Below, piece after piece: positions 48,804-61,196 of a DNA stretch of 64,000 bases (position 1 is the stretch's first letter; every line of letters starts with the position of its first letter). The notes below the pieces were generated by a model. It searched no databases. It was not told the DNA's origin and saw nothing but the letters and a program-made list of their open reading frames with translations. Position numbers and translations under genes: made by a program. Source of the DNA: Diphasiastrum complanatum (Eukaryota; Streptophyta; Lycopodiopsida; Lycopodiales; Lycopodiaceae); assembly GCA_029204225.1 (NCBI GenBank), contig CM055092.1, positions 61,173,279 to 61,237,278 of the forward strand, written 5' to 3'.

Positions 48804-51800
48804 GATTCTTCATCCTCATTTAGTGTTGGAGACAATAATCCTCGTAATGGTCGACCTAGATGACGAATGCAATACAACGGTCCACATATAAAGCAATAAC
48901 CTCGTCGTCTACGTCAAAGCTTAAAAGAGATGATGGAAATTGATGAGCGCATTAATCAAGAGACTAATGCATCTGAATCTAGCTCATCTAGATCTACTTT
49001 TTCGCAAACAAGTTCCAACGATGAAAATGAGCTTCCAATGAATGATGAATTTGAAGTCATGGGAGACATGCTGGATGATATGTATGAGAACAATATTGCA
49101 GCTAGACACAATGAACAAGATGAGGAGACACTTTTGTCTATAGAAGAAAGAAAATTGCGAGAAGAATCAAAGACCGCATTGTATCCTGGAGCAAAGACAT
49201 CTCGTTTGGTGACTTCTCTACTTCTATTAAATCTTCAAGCCAAATATAGATGGAGTGACCAAAGCCTCACATCATTATTTGAGTAAATTTTTTTTCATCT
49301 ACTTGTCATTTTTGCTTTGAAACAAAATTTACAATCTGGACATCGAGTGATATTTTTTTTACAATGACTTCTTTTGTCATCTACAGACTATTGAAAACCA
49401 AAATTCTCCCAGAAGGGAATGTCATGCCTGAGACAAGAGATGAGGCACGAAAGACGTTAACATCGGGATGGACTACAAGCAATATCATGCATGTCCAAAA
49501 GATTGTATTTTATATCGAGGAAGGCACAAATCACTCAAGATGTCCCATTTGTGATACTCCTCGATATAGAGATAATTTGCAAGGGGCAACCATTCCGTGT
49601 AAAGTTTTGCGACATTTTCCAATAATTCCACGATTGCAACATTTATTTCGTTGTAAATCTCTTCACAACTTATGGACTGGCATGCACACCATACCTCTAC
49701 GGATGGGATGATGAAGGTACCTTCAGATTCACCTGCATGAAAACACATCAACAAAGAGTATCCAAGCTTTGCCAATGAGTCAAGAAATGTGAGATTCGGT
49801 CTTGCAACAGATGGTGTGAACCCCTTTGGTGTACGAGCAACTACGTGGTCCATTTGGCCTGTTTGCTTGGTACATTATAATATTCCTCCTTGGTTGAGTA
49901 CAAAAAAGGGACACATTATGTTGGCACTTTTAATTTCTGGCCAACGCAAGGTTAAGAACATGGATGTGTATCTTGAGCTGCTTATTGACGAATTGGAAGA
50001 TTTGTGAAGGGGATAAAAGCATATGACATTTTGTGCCCCTTACATGAGAGGGAGTTTACACTACATGCCATTGTAACGTGGACAATGCATGACTATCCAG
50101 GATTAGGTGAATGCTCAGGTAATCATTCAAACAATGTCTATCTTGTGTACAATTACATACAACTAGTAATTCTTGACATTTACATGATATACTACAATGG
50201 CTATAATTATTCTTTGACATATACTTTTTTTAATAGTGATTGATAGTATCCATTTGTTGGGTAGGCTTTCAAACGGCTGGAAAAAATGCTTCTTTTTTTT
50301 TTGTGCAGGCCAAATCTTGTGGGAAGATACTCTTTTAGTCTCAAAAAAGTGGTTTATGAGAATCATCGTAAATACTTGCATGGAGGCCATCCATTCAGAG
50401 ACACTCATGGAAGAGGTTTTGGAGGAAGAGTTGAGAGAGAGATGCCTCCAAAGAGGATGTCCGTGAAAGATTGGCGAATACTATGGGAGGAATCTCAAGC
50501 AAAGCCAATCGATGTATGAAAAGATTATCTATATTTCATCGTTTGGAATATTGGAATAACCTTTTGATTAATCACCTACTTGATCCCATGCACATATTTA
50601 AAAATGTGGGTGAATCTATTTGGAAACACTTGATTGGTGAAAAAGATACCATTGCTGCAAGGCACGATCTAAAAGAATCAAACACCAAAAAAGAATATTG
50701 GATAAAGGACGGTGAAGATCATGCTCCAAAAGTACCTTGGACATTCACTAAGGAGGTGCTTAACCATGTGCGCTCCATTATTCATGACATTAGAACACCA
50801 ACTAGTTTTGCCCATTCTCTACGGTCATCATTCACAGTGGATGGAAAGTTGCAAGGTCTCAAATCTCATGATTGGCTGAAGATGACTCAATTCATCTATC
50901 CATTGTCAATTCATAGGTGCTTGTCAAAAGATATTTGTGAGACCATATACAAACTATCAATCATTGTCAGGTATTTACATGTACTTGGTGCATTTTTCTA
51001 TTTAGTATTTATTGATTGGAAATTCAAATAGACATAAAATGGATTGAATATGTTGCATATGGATGTGTTCAAAAGAAATCCGTGAGCTGGATCTTCGCAC
51101 GAGACACGAGGATATGGTGGAGATTGTGTGCATGTTTGAGAGATATTTTTCGACTTCCATCATGGACTCACAAGTGCATTTATTGGTGCACTTGGTTGAA
51201 GAAGTTTATATTGCTGGTCCAGTGCACACTAGGTATAAGTGCATAAATTATCTTTTGCATGTGTATTTAAACTAAATCAATTGATACATGAACTCATTAA
51301 ATAAAACACTTATTTTTAACCATTTGTGACTTTTTAGGTGGATGTTCTTTATGGAAAGGTACATGAAAGACTTAAAGGATTTTGTGCATCAAAAGGCAAG
51401 GCTTGAAGGTAGCATGTCAGAGGGATGGTTAGTACATGAATCTCTCTTTTATGTTACTGAAATTTTGCACCAACTACATCCATCTGCTCCACTATTGTGG
51501 CGTGATGAGAAAGCCGAAGAGGTAACTAGTGAAAAACCTCAAGGGATGGGAAAGGTCCATAGGTTGGCACCATTCCAACGAGAAAAATTTTTTACATTCA
51601 TGCTTTATAATTGTGGAGCTATGGATAAATGGTTAGACCTATATGAAGAAGAAGAAAAAGAGAGGGCCTTGTCTAGAAAGCGCCAATGACAGAATAGAGG
51701 TAGACACATGGCCTCAAGCTCACATGATCTTGAGCCATTGCCCAAGCAATGCACTATAGAGTGGATGCATGATACACTACAAAAAGCAACAAAAGAGGGA

Positions 51801-52629
51801 CAAAAAATATCAAACGCAGAATGGGATTTTGCAAGAGGATGCGAATGGAAGGTATTATTCTTTAGATACTTTATTATTAGAACATTTTTGTTTATAACAA
51901 TATTTGTTTAATCATTTGAAACACCATGTTCATTCACAATGATTATTTATGAGATTCATGTTTGTCATGTGGCAATGCAAAATGTATAATGCTATATGGG
52001 CTTTTGGTTCCACTTTCGTGTTGAAAGGATTGATAACAAGAGACGCACACACGATTGTGGTGTAATAGCATCTTTCCAACAAGAAAGTCAAAGCACTGCA
52101 CGAGATCAAAATCCCATCTCAGGAGATATAGAATACGTAGGAACTATACAAAATATTTATGATGTTCATTTGGTGAAAGTGGACACTATTTTTTATTTGA
52201 TGTGAAATGGTTCAAGGTAGTTTGTAGAGGGCCAAATGCAACCGTAAAATCGGATCCAAGTGGATTTTTTGCGATTGATTCATCAAAAACATTGAGCATG
52301 GAGTCCTTTGACACATTGGTGTTGCCTTGTCACTGTGAGCAGGTGCACATGCTATGCTATAATGTTTTATTTATTGCAAGTGACTTCAGTATTTGAGTTT
52401 TCGATATGTTCTAAAATAATGATTTTTGTTGGTGTTTTTTCAACCAGATCGACTAAACAAGATATGGCGGTTTGTAGCTCAAGTTGAACCATGTTCACGA
52501 CGTGTATTTGAGGGTGCAAATGTTGAGAATGAAATGGAAAACCTTCATTTTAACTATGAGATTGAGCTACCTAGAGAGTACGGCTTCATGTTCCAAGAAA
52601 ATTCTCATTTTTTAACAAATGTTACATAG
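48804..52629 (+). pseudogene. CACTA Tnp2-type transposase with DUF4218- and DUF4216-like regions, decayed
   Basis: Ordered matches to plant En/Spm Tnp2. An acidic exon ends at 49,282 (LYPGAKTSRLVTSLLLLNLQ), intron 49,283-49,386, then LLKTKILPEGNVMPET, VLRHFPIIPRLQHLF and DWH after a frameshift near 49,675. Then NVRFGLATDGVNPFG, MDVYLELLIDELEDL, FTLHAIVTWTMHDYPGLG and, after another intron, EYWNNLLINHLLDPMHIFKN (the D..H catalytic region of transposase_21). Next are SQVHLLVHLVEEV and WMFFMERYMKDLK (DUF4218) and, at about 52,000-52,220, a DUF4216-like region (DCGV, then IYDVHLVKVDTIFY). At least one stop (49,737) and several shifts make it inactive. DUF assignments are by motif memory. Confidence 0.85.
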
Positions 52630-52639
52630 GCAATAAATT

Positions 52640-53061
52640 ACTAAAAGCATGTGAGTTAATGAAATCACCACCACAAACTATGACAAAATCAAGTGTTTCA
52701 TCATAATCAATCCCCTTGAATTGAGCATATCCCTTGGCAACTAGTCTTGTTTTATAATTGTTCACACTACCATCTTGATTAAGCTTGATCTTAAAGACCC
52801 ATTTGCAAACAGTAGCATTTTGTATTTTTGATGGAGGATTAATAATTTTACAAGTATCTCAAACAATGCATCATGTACTCACCTCACTTTTCATTACATG
52901 AAATCACTCTTTTGTAGCTGTAGTTTCATTCACACTTGAAGGAACATCATCAAACTTAAGGTAGTAATAAGGGCAATAGAAATTAAACAATCATCAACTT
53001 GTGATTGCTTCTCTCTTCCTTGTATTTGAGCCTTGATGGTTGCATTTGGGCTTTGATACCA
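52640..53061 (-). pseudogene. Copia fragment I: reverse transcriptase start and primer site
   Basis: The minus strand encodes [20 protein letters not shown] and [17 protein letters not shown], the beginning of a copia reverse transcriptase. To its right TGGTATCAAAGC (complement of 53,050-53,061) looks like a primer binding site. The absence of gag, protease and integrase between them means an internal deletion or a chimera. An adjoining LTR to the right was not delimited. Confidence 0.75.
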
Positions 53062-53710
53062 TGTTAAAATCAAAGGTTATAAACCTCATTTGGATACTAA
53101 AACCTTGAAAAAGCATAAAAGGTCTTACTTATATCTAATAGATAGAAAACTAGCACACAATTCAACCTATTTTGCATCTCATTGGCAAAGGCTTTTGAAC
53201 ACCACAATAAAACTAGAAATAATTGATCTTCACATCCTATCACACACGTGGAAAGTATAATACTTTGTTCAGATTCAAATCTATTCATTAAACACAAAAA
53301 ATATCACGTTCACCATTCATCAATTTCTCATTAAAGAGAAAACTTGCCAAAATCACCATCTCTTAATAATCTCTCAAAGTATGTACAAAATGAGCTCTCA
53401 ATCCATATCAAATGATCTCGGATATGAGATTAGGTAGAGTGCCATTAGGGTAGACCCTAAACCCCTGGCTCTCAAAGCCTTAGATCATGCATAATTACCC
53501 TCTTGGTAGCTCGAGTCAATTGTCTTATAGAAGTAGGTGGCATAAAAAATCCCAATCATCTAGGAACACCATGATATAATTCACTTTAGAAAAATATTTA
53601 TTTAACTAGTTCCATTTCATTATGAACATGCAAAAAAAAAAAAAAAACCTCATCATAATATAATTCACTTTAGAAAAAATATATATATAGCCTAATCATA
53701 ATATAATTCA

Positions 53711-54080
53711 CGCGTGGATAATCCACGTAGAAGATATCCACGCGTGGATATCTTTAACTTCCAGTCTCGTCCAGTGAACAAACTGAAATTTGTGTGGATT
53801 ATCCACGCGTGGATTATCCATGCCAAAATCGCTTTTTGGCGCCGCCAACCTTCCCTCCCAAACCGTTGCCAAAATTTTCAAAATTCAATTTTGCGTGGAT
53901 TATCCATGCGTGGATAATCCACGCGCATAAATTTTATCGACGCCTTGTTAGAAAAACACCGGTAGACTGGCCGGAGGCGTGTTTAAATTTTTTTTGGCAC
54001 GGATAATCCACGTTTGGATGTTCCACACAAACAAAATTTTGGAAAATTGACTAAGTGTCAGGTCTCGCGTGGATACTCTA
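53711..54080. repeat. Right subterminal palindromic repeat array
   Basis: Many GTGGAT/ATCCAC sites, including double palindromes at 53,791-53,822 and 53,892-53,926. It shares the phrase CACCGGTAGACTGGCCGGAGGCG (mismatched) with TTCCGGTAGCAGATCGGCCGGACG of the left array, which supports the two arrays being ends of one element family. Confidence 0.85.
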
Positions 54081-54110
54081 CGTGGATAAACACAGAGTTT
54101 TCTAGTTGTG

Positions 54111-55083
54111 ATAATCAGATATGACTTGAAATAATGATTCGTGCAAAAATGATTTATGTTGCAATAAGATATTTACAATTTGTTGTCGTTGTTCAGTTTG
54201 AAGCATTTGTTTATTTGAATAATCTTCAACGTAATGTTCAATTTCTTTCTCATTTCAAATGAAATTACACAGTATGCATTCTGTATAATACGATCGATCA
54301 TTGTTCTCGAGGCTCAAAAGTTCATATTCTTTTCGAAATTGACATTTTTCTAATAAGATACTGAAAGAAAAACCTTCTGTTTGATATGCAGGGTGATAAG
54401 TTGTGAATTTGATTATTTTAGTATTTTTATACAAATAATGTCCTAATTGATCCATATATATTCTTTTGGAAATTGTTTTTTTTTGCGATTACAATAAATC
54501 GGCGCCAATACTCATAAAAAGTCATGTTTTCAAGTTCTTCAGGTCTATATGTGTAGATATCAATTGGATGCAATTGTATTATATTGTTATAATTTATAAA
54601 TTTGCATCGCAAATTTGGAGAGGAGATATCTACGTACTGAACAGCTTTGCTCTTTTGATAATCGGAATTTGTAAACATGTGAAACTAATTTCTGGCACTG
54701 ATATCGGTTTTGTCAAGATGTAGCTAGATATAAATTTTAGGACATTTTCATCAACATGGGATAATCCGATTTTTTTTGCGTCATCTATATTTAGATCAAT
54801 GGCGATGTTGGCTCTGATTTCATTGCATATTTCAATAGGTAATATAATCAGCCAGTGTTTGTAATCTGTTGTAAAATTATGTGTGTTTGCCATAACAATA
54901 GCACTGTCGGATGATAAGGTACTACATTATGATCTTCATATCTAGGTCAAAAGTATAGCCATCATTCAGTTCATGTGTCTAATTTAGTCGATGTCGAATA
55001 TTTTTCGAATGGAAATCCATATTTACAAGTCTTTGTTCTTTTTTTATCAGCTTTGATGGTGCAAGCTGATCGACAATAATGGA
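54111..55083 (-). pseudogene. Helitron Rep/helicase relic, central region
   Basis: On the minus strand from 55,083: a Cys-rich ACTIKADKKRTKTCKYGFP stretch, then DHNVVPYHPTVLLLWQTHI (Helitron-like N-terminal domain, normally VVPYNP.LL..+..HIN), the FISSYILTKPISVPEI region, ENMTFYEYWRRF, and NTKIIKFTTYHPAYQTEGF. It then continues through one stop near 54,255 to the insertion point at 54,111. The helicase half is at 40,695-41,774. Frameshifts occur near 54,640 and 54,440. The copia LTR at 55,084 cuts it again. Confidence 0.78.
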
Positions 55084-55774
55084 TGTGAAAATTACAGTAC
55101 TAAGGACCATAAATGGATCTTTGAATGATCCACAAGGTGATTGTATGCTTGTTAAACAATCTATCAGAAACTAGTCATCAGAAAACAAGATCTAGTTTAG
55201 CAGCTTGATAGGAAACAAGTAGAGACAATCAAAGCATTGATCAAATAGTCTAATCCAACTCCATACGTGTGGAAATAAGGCTGTACTACGGCCTGTAGAC
55301 AGTGTTTACAAAGTGCCAAAGCTGGGTTTCATTGGAAAAATAGAGTAATCACCATACAATGAGAGGAAACTTGAGTTTCTCCTTGAGGCTCCAAAAAGTT
55401 TCTATCTTCTCACTATGGAGAATGGAAATACATAGTAAAACACACTTCCTTTGCAAAGCTAGGTGAAAATCCAGCATGTAATAAGGAAGTAGACTCCACT
55501 TTCTTGCCCTAATGTGAAAACCCTAGCCTAGATCCAAGAGTCATGCTTGGTAGGTGCATGGTAGGTACAAATCTCATCATAAATCATGGTCTAGGTCCTA
55601 CAAAGTAGGAATCACTACCAAATAGACACAACCACTCCTCTTGACTCGTGGTAACCTACTTTAGGTGTGTATGTACAAGTGGCACTTTGGCCATTCAAGT
55701 AACCAACAAACAATATTGACAAAATGTACAATATTCTACATGGCTAGATTTGCCAATGTAGGCAATTTTTCACA
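55084..55774 (-). repeat. 3' LTR of copia element C/E (691 bp)
   Basis: Reads TGTGAAAAATTGCC to GTAATTTTCACA on the minus strand, and is near-identical to, and the same length as, the LTR at 61,197-61,887. It is flanked on the outside by ATGGA (55,079-55,083), i.e. TCCAT on the element strand. The polypurine tract GAGGAGGAG lies at 55,775-55,783. The E-box palindrome is altered here to CATACGTGTG (55,262-55,271). Confidence 0.93.
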
Positions 55775-58513
55775 CTCCTCCTCAAATCTAGCCTTGGAGA
55801 TCACAATGCTTTTATCAATAACTCCAATTGAAGATCTAAGCTTGACAAATGAATCTTTAGGTAAAGGTTTAGTAAACAAATCAGCCAAGCAACTTGATGA
55901 TGACACGTGTTGGAGCTTGATCTCTTTAGCTTGCACTTTTTCTCTCACGAAATGATGAGCAATTTCGATGTGTTTGCTCCTTGCATGGAATGTAGGATTA
56001 GTTGCAAGTGATTGGGCTGATTGGTTGTCACAATAGATGATAGGGATCTCCTCCTCCATGACATGAAGCTCCACCAATAGCCTTTTGGGCCACAAGACCT
56101 CCTTGCATGTTGATGTCAAGGCCTTGTATTCGGATTCTGTGGAAGATAGGAAGATGGTATCTTGCTTTTTGGAAAGCCATGATACTACTCCATCACATAG
56201 AAAGGTGGCAAAGGCACTTGTTGATCTTCTATCCACTTTGTCACCTGCAAAATCCGAGTCACTATAGGCTCTTAAGCCAAGATTAGTTCCTCTATACAAA
56301 ATACCAAAATTCTTAGTGAATGAAATGTATCTAAGAACTCTTTTGGCCATCTTCCAATGTGAAACTAGAGGACTTTGCATGAATTGGCTTAACTTTCCAA
56401 CACTATAACTAAGATCAGGTCTAGTTATAGTTAAATAGATCAAGGAGCCAATAAGCCTTCTATATAATGTGATTTCCTCAAAGGATGCTTCATCACAACC
56501 AATAGATGCTTTTACATGTTGCTCCATTGGTGTCTCAATGCCTTTACAATTCTTCATTCCAAATCTATCTAGGATGGATGTAGCATATTTAGATTGACAA
56601 ATGAAGCTAAAATCACATCCTCTAATAACCTCTATTCCAAGAATGAAGCTCAATAGGCCGAGATCTGCCATCTTAAACTCTTTCGCTAAAGCAATTTTTA
56701 CATCTCTAATTCCATCTAGATCATTACCACTCAAGATAATGTCATCTACATACAAAACAAGAATAATGATCATGCCATCATGAAAACTTATATACAATGA
56801 TGGATCATAGGCACTCATTACAAAACTGATGGAAATGAGAAAAGAGTTTAGCCTAGAGTACCATGCTCTAGGTGCTTGCTTGAGCCCATAAAGGCTCTTC
56901 TTCAAAAAACACACCTTTCCTTCATGCTTTGCCTTGATGAAGCCCTCGGGTTGCCTCATGTAGATCTCTTCCTCCAAATAACCATTGAGGAATGCATTTG
57001 TGAATTCAAGTTGGAATAGCTCCCAATTGAAGGTTGTAGCAAGACTAATGATCAACCTGATAGTAACAAGCTTAGCCACAAGAGCAAAAGTCTCATCATA
57101 GTCAATGCCTTTGGTTTGTAAAAAACCTTTGGCAACAAGCCTAGATTTATGCTTGCTTATTGATCCATCTTGATTATACTTCAATCTAAACACCCACTTG
57201 CAATCAAGAGGTTTCTTCCCTTGAGGAAGATCCACAAGATCCCAAGTATGATTCTCAATAAGAGCATCATACTCTACTTGCGTAGCATCCATCCAACTTT
57301 TAGACTTACAAGCATCTTCATAGCATGTTGGCTCATCTAACATTGAAGTAAGAAAGGTGTAAGATGTGAAAGATGATGAGCCTTCCCTTTGATCACCTTG
57401 ACCATCATAGGTGAGCCTCAATGGCTCGGATCTTGCCCTCGTAGATCTTCTTGGAGTTCTTGGAGTTCTTGCATCTTGAGGTGGATCCTCAAGTTCTTCT
57501 TCACTTGAAAGCTCCTCCTCCATCCTAGGATGATCCTTGACATCAAGATGATTAGTAGCATTATCATCCAAATCACAAGCATGTCCTTCATAAAAAATAA
57601 CATCCCTACTCACTATCACCTTGCTAGTGATGGGATTGAAGACTCTATAACCTTTGCTATTCTCACCATATCCCACAAAGATGCCTTTGATGGATGTTGC
57701 ATCATCCTTCCTTCTCTTATCCAAGGATTGGTGTACATAGCAAGTGGATCCAAAAACTTTGAGATATTTGAGATTGGGCTTCTCTCCAAATAGAGCTTCA
57801 AATGGTGTGATTCCTCCAATGGCTTGGTTTGGCAATCTATTGCACAAATAGTTAGCACAAGTTATTGCTTCACCCCAAAATGGTTTGGATAGAGAAGCAT
57901 CTAGCCTTAAGGCCTTAACACACTCACAAAGAGATCTATTTCTTCTCTCACTCACTCCATTTTGTTGAGGGGTGTATGGACATGACAACTCCCTCTTTAT
58001 GCCATTAGAAATACAAAAGTCAATCAACTTATTGGAGACATATTCACCTCCATTATCACTCCTTAATACCTTAATTTTGGTACTAAGTTGATTTTCTACC
58101 AAAGTCTTGAACTTTACAAAAGAATCAAACACCATTGATTTGCTAGACAAGAGGTACATCCAACAAAATCTAGAATAGTCATCGATGAAGATTACATAGT
58201 ACTTGGCACCACCATTAGGCTCATGTGAAAAACTATGAACATTCGAATGGATGAGTTCAAGAGGAGAGTTTGATCTTGATGTAGATCTTGAGAAGGGTAG
58301 CTTGTGAGCCTTTGAGAGGCTGCATGCTTCACATCTCTTCCCACACTTTGACAAATGCTTGGGGAGTCCAACTGCAAGCTCCTTTGTAGCCATAGATTCC
58401 ATGGCTTTGTAGTTGGGGTGGCCCAACCTTTTGTGCCACAGTTCCACCTTTGATAGCTCCACCTTTGCCAAGTTAACACTCTCCATTGCAATATTAGCAT
58501 CAAGCTTAAACAA
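55736..58513 (-). CDS. Copia element C/E, pol half: integrase, reverse transcriptase, RNase H
   Basis: An open minus-strand frame of about 925 codons. Order: LFKLDA at the breakpoint; pre-integrase WHKRLGHPNYKAM; integrase core HSNVHSF, SDNGGEYVSN and NGVSERRN; integrase C-terminal FVGYGENSKGYRVFN; reverse transcriptase WVFRLKYNQDGS and YVDDIIL; RNase H DSDFAGD, TESEYKAL and DNQSAQSLA. No stop or shift was seen. The stop lies 39 bp inside the 3' LTR. The N-terminal (gag-protease) half is not upstream in place but at 62,519-63,685 in the opposite orientation, because of an inversion. The annotated ATG at 58,543 belongs to the neighbouring segment and is not a natural start. Confidence 0.93.
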   Translation of the reverse strand: MFKLDANIAMESVNLAKVELSKVELWHKRLGHPNYKAMESMATKELAVGLPKHLSKCGKRCEACSLSKAHKLPFSRSTSRSNSPLELIHSNVHSFSHEPNGGAKYYVIFIDDYSRFCWMYLLSSKSMVFDSFVKFKTLVENQLSTKIKVLRSDNGGEYVSNKLIDFCISNGIKRELSCPYTPQQNGVSERRNRSLCECVKALRLDASLSKPFWGEAITCANYLCNRLPNQAIGGITPFEALFGEKPNLKYLKVFGSTCYVHQSLDKRRKDDATSIKGIFVGYGENSKGYRVFNPITSKVIVSRDVIFYEGHACDLDDNATNHLDVKDHPRMEEELSSEEELEDPPQDARTPRTPRRSTRARSEPLRLTYDGQGDQREGSSSFTSYTFLTSMLDEPTCYEDACKSKSWMDATQVEYDALIENHTWDLVDLPQGKKPLDCKWVFRLKYNQDGSISKHKSRLVAKGFLQTKGIDYDETFALVAKLVTIRLIISLATTFNWELFQLEFTNAFLNGYLEEEIYMRQPEGFIKAKHEGKVCFLKKSLYGLKQAPRAWYSRLNSFLISISFVMSAYDPSLYISFHDGMIIILVLYVDDIILSGNDLDGIRDVKIALAKEFKMADLGLLSFILGIEVIRGCDFSFICQSKYATSILDRFGMKNCKGIETPMEQHVKASIGCDEASFEEITLYRRLIGSLIYLTITRPDLSYSVGKLSQFMQSPLVSHWKMAKRVLRYISFTKNFGILYRGTNLGLRAYSDSDFAGDKVDRRSTSAFATFLCDGVVSWLSKKQDTIFLSSTESEYKALTSTCKEVLWPKRLLVELHVMEEEIPIIYCDNQSAQSLATNPTFHARSKHIEIAHHFVREKVQAKEIKLQHVSSSSCLADLFTKPLPKDSFVKLRSSIGVIDKSIVISKARFEEECEKLPTLANLAM

Positions 58514-59520
58514 GAGAAGATTCATGATGGAGAGCTTATACAAATTGTTCTTAATGGTCTAGGAGACGACTTTGCAAATTTGGTCCAAAGATTTGCCATA
58601 AAGACACTTTGCCAACTATAGAAAAACTCACAGTGTATTAGTGGCTGAAGAGTGTAGGATGCTCCATGCAAAATCTAGGATGAGTTCCTTGTCTTTGCAA
58701 GATGGTGATGAGAAAGCCAATTTCTCATTCAAGGGCAAAAATAAGACCAATGGAAAGAAGAAGCATCCAACGGAGGCCAAAGAAGAGGATGATGCATCAA
58801 GCTAAAAGGACAAGTTAAAGCAAAAATGCTTCTTTTGTGGAAAGAAGAGTCATTATACATCTGAATGCTACAAGAGGCTAAGAGCACAAGTGGAGGAAAC
58901 AAGAAAACCTTGCAAAGGAGGAGGAGGAGGATGAAGTAGATGTATTTTTGATGGCATCTACATCCTCACCAACAAGCAATAGCAATTCAAGATACAATTG
59001 GTGGATCGACAGTGGGGCTAGCTCCTACATGTCTTGTGAAAAGGACTTTTTCTCAACCTTACACTTTTTCAATGCTGCTAAAAAGTTTGTCTTTACTGCA
59101 AATGATGAAGAGTGTAGGATAGATGGTGTTGGCACCATCTCTTTGTGTCTAGAATCCTCAAAATGCATGGATCTAGAAAATGTCCTTTATGTACCATCAA
59201 TCACCAAGAATATGCTTAGTGTTGGTCTACTCTTAGAAAGTGGTTTGGATTTTCACTTTAAGCATGGTGTTTGTTTCATCTTGAAGAATGATGTTTGCAT
59301 TGCAAAGGGATTTAAGCATGGAAGATTGTTTAAGTTGGAAGCTAGGGTTGCTTTTGAGAGGGTGAGCTTGGCAAAGGAGGAGATCACTCAAGAGGAGATC
59401 TTGGCAAAGTGTGATCTTGCTTGCATTGAGGAGGAGCATCAAAAGGAGGAAGATCTTGAGGATCAGCCTCAAAGCATGACAGTTCCAAGGGAGTCCTCAA
59501 TCACAATGGCCGAGTCGTAG
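58514..59520 (+). pseudogene. Copia element D: gag tail, zinc knuckle, protease, pre-integrase
   Basis: The plus strand starts abruptly with EKIHDGELIQIVLNGLGDDF (gag), then in broken frames the CCHC knuckle (CFFCGKKSHYTSEC) near 58,833. From 58,948 an open frame carries RYNWWIDSGASSYMSCEKDF (protease), DLENVLYVPSITKNMLSVG and HGRLFKLEARVAFERVSLA. It then jumps to an acidic linker (EEEHQKEEDLEDQPQ) of the kind found after integrase, so the integrase core is deleted. It stops at 59,520. The first part of this gag is at 63,687-64,000 on the other strand. Confidence 0.85.
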
Positions 59521-59528
59521 CAAATTGC

Positions 59529-60095
59529 ATGCAAATTTTCCATTCAAGTGTGCATCTTGCAAGGATGGTGAGCATTGGAGAGTCTACTATCTTTGACTAC
59601 TTGTTAGATAGTATTAGTAGACATGGAGTGACTTGTTGCTTATCTTTAAGATCTATGGTGTTTAGTACTCTTTATGACAAGGCAATGAAATTAGATGCTT
59701 TCAAATCTCCATTTGTTGTTGATAAAGCAATTTCATTGGATAACTATTTTTGTAATAGTTTGAATAGTGTCATAAAAGATGAAACATCATTTGTATTGGA
59801 AATCTTGGGGTCCACATGCTTTGAGCATGATCATTTCAATGTAAGGACCAAAGATCATCCTATTTCAATGATAGGAATAAAAGTAGTGTTTTGCTCTTTA
59901 AGTAGAGATTGTAGAATCTACTTATTTTCCATCAAAGAAGTTGTCAATGGTGGAAATGTGATCTTTCAAAAGTGGGAGATTTGTAAACTTGAAGAAGCAC
60001 CTTTGGATCAACACTTATTCAATTCATTGATGGTCTGGAGTCAAGTCAAGTGGAGGAGCAAGCTCAAGACCCAAGGACTCCAAGAAGAACCTTGA
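59529..60095 (+). pseudogene. Copia element D: degraded integrase C-terminal region
   Basis: A 188-codon open frame that aligns residue by residue, at low identity, with the integrase C-terminus of element E. LEILGSTCFEHDHFNVRTKD corresponds to LKVFGSTCYVHQSLDKRRKD, and IYLFSIKEVVNGGNVIFQK to the VFNPITSKVIVSRDVIFYE block. The GYS motif is lost. Despite its length it is a relic. Downstream to 60,455 only the pol end (QAKFEEECEELP) overlapping the LTR is recognisable. Confidence 0.7.
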
Positions 60096-60455
60096 GTATC
60101 AAGATGGAGCCATCTAGGCTCAATCATATGGATCAAGCAAGTCAAGTTGTCTTTGGCAACATTATGTATGCACTTAATAGTTTTATTGATGTATCTTCAA
60201 GTGCACAAAATGCCTTGTAATCCATGGCTTGGCATGATGTATAGTTTTTGAAGTGTGCTATATGTATATAGACACATTTGTGGAACATCTTGTAAGGGAT
60301 CCTTTAAGGGGTGGTGAAAGATCTTTCATGGACATCATTCTCTATTGGAGTATCAAAAGTTCCTTGTTTGTAGCTGGATTTTTTAGACACTTCTAAAAGC
60401 ATTCATTCATCTAGAAAGAGAGTTGTAAATAGATCAAGCTAAATTTGAGGAGGAG

Positions 60456-61156
60456 TGTGAAGAATTGCCAAAAATTGGCAAATCTAGCTTGATCAAAGAC
60501 CATGTAGAACATTGTAAATATTGTGTATAATTGGGTTCCACACATGTAAGGCCAAGATTCCACGTGGCAACCCACTCCTAATGTAGGTTAGGTCAAGTCA
60601 AGAGAGTTGGTCATGTCTATTTGGTGGTCATACCTACTTTATAGGACCTACACCTAAGTTTAAGGTGAAAATTTGACCAACTAGCTACCTACCAAGCATA
60701 AGTCTAGGATCTAGGCTAGGGTTTCATTTTAGGGCAAGAAGGGTGAGTTATCTTCCTTATTACATGCTGGAAATCTACCTAACTTCAAGAAGGAAGTCGA
60801 ATTTGCTATGTATTCCAAGCTCCCATAGTGAGAAGATAGAAAATTTTTGGAGCTCCTTGGCAATCTCAAGCTAGTTCATTGTGTACATTGAGTTTTTGTG
60901 ATCCAAATGAAACCAAATCAATTTCTACTTGTTTCTCAGGTTTAAGGCCATACTACAGCCTGTAGTACACACGTGTGGGCTCAAATTTTAATGTTGATCA
61001 ATGCTTTTGATTGTTAATGCTTGTTGTTTGTCAAATTGCCAATCTAGATCAACTTTTTGATGACTAGTTTTTTGATAGATTGTTAAGCAAGCATACAATT
61101 ACTCTTGTGGATCTTTTGTAGATCCATTTATGGTCCTAAACTACAGTACTTTCACA
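60456..61156 (+). repeat. 3' LTR of copia element D (701 bp)
   Basis: TGTGAAGAATTGCC to ACTTTCACA, preceded by the polypurine tract GAGGAGGAG (60,447-60,455). Same family as the 691-bp LTRs but clearly more diverged, so an older insertion. CACACGTGTG at 60,968-60,977. Confidence 0.9.
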
Positions 61157-61196
61157 AAAACAAATATATAAATTAGTCGTACAAAAATAAATCCAT
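61157..61196 (-). pseudogene. 40-bp sliver of Helitron sequence between two copia LTRs
   Basis: It ends with TCCAT (61,192-61,196), the target duplication of the C/E element. Joined across that element to 55,083 leftward on the minus strand, the frame runs on into the Helitron HYCRSACTIK region. The spacer is therefore the piece of Helitron between the two copia insertions. Confidence 0.6.

Noticed and set aside
58192-58503. 103-codon minus-strand frame at the start of copia E pol
   Set aside because: Shadow of the 935-codon pol frame.
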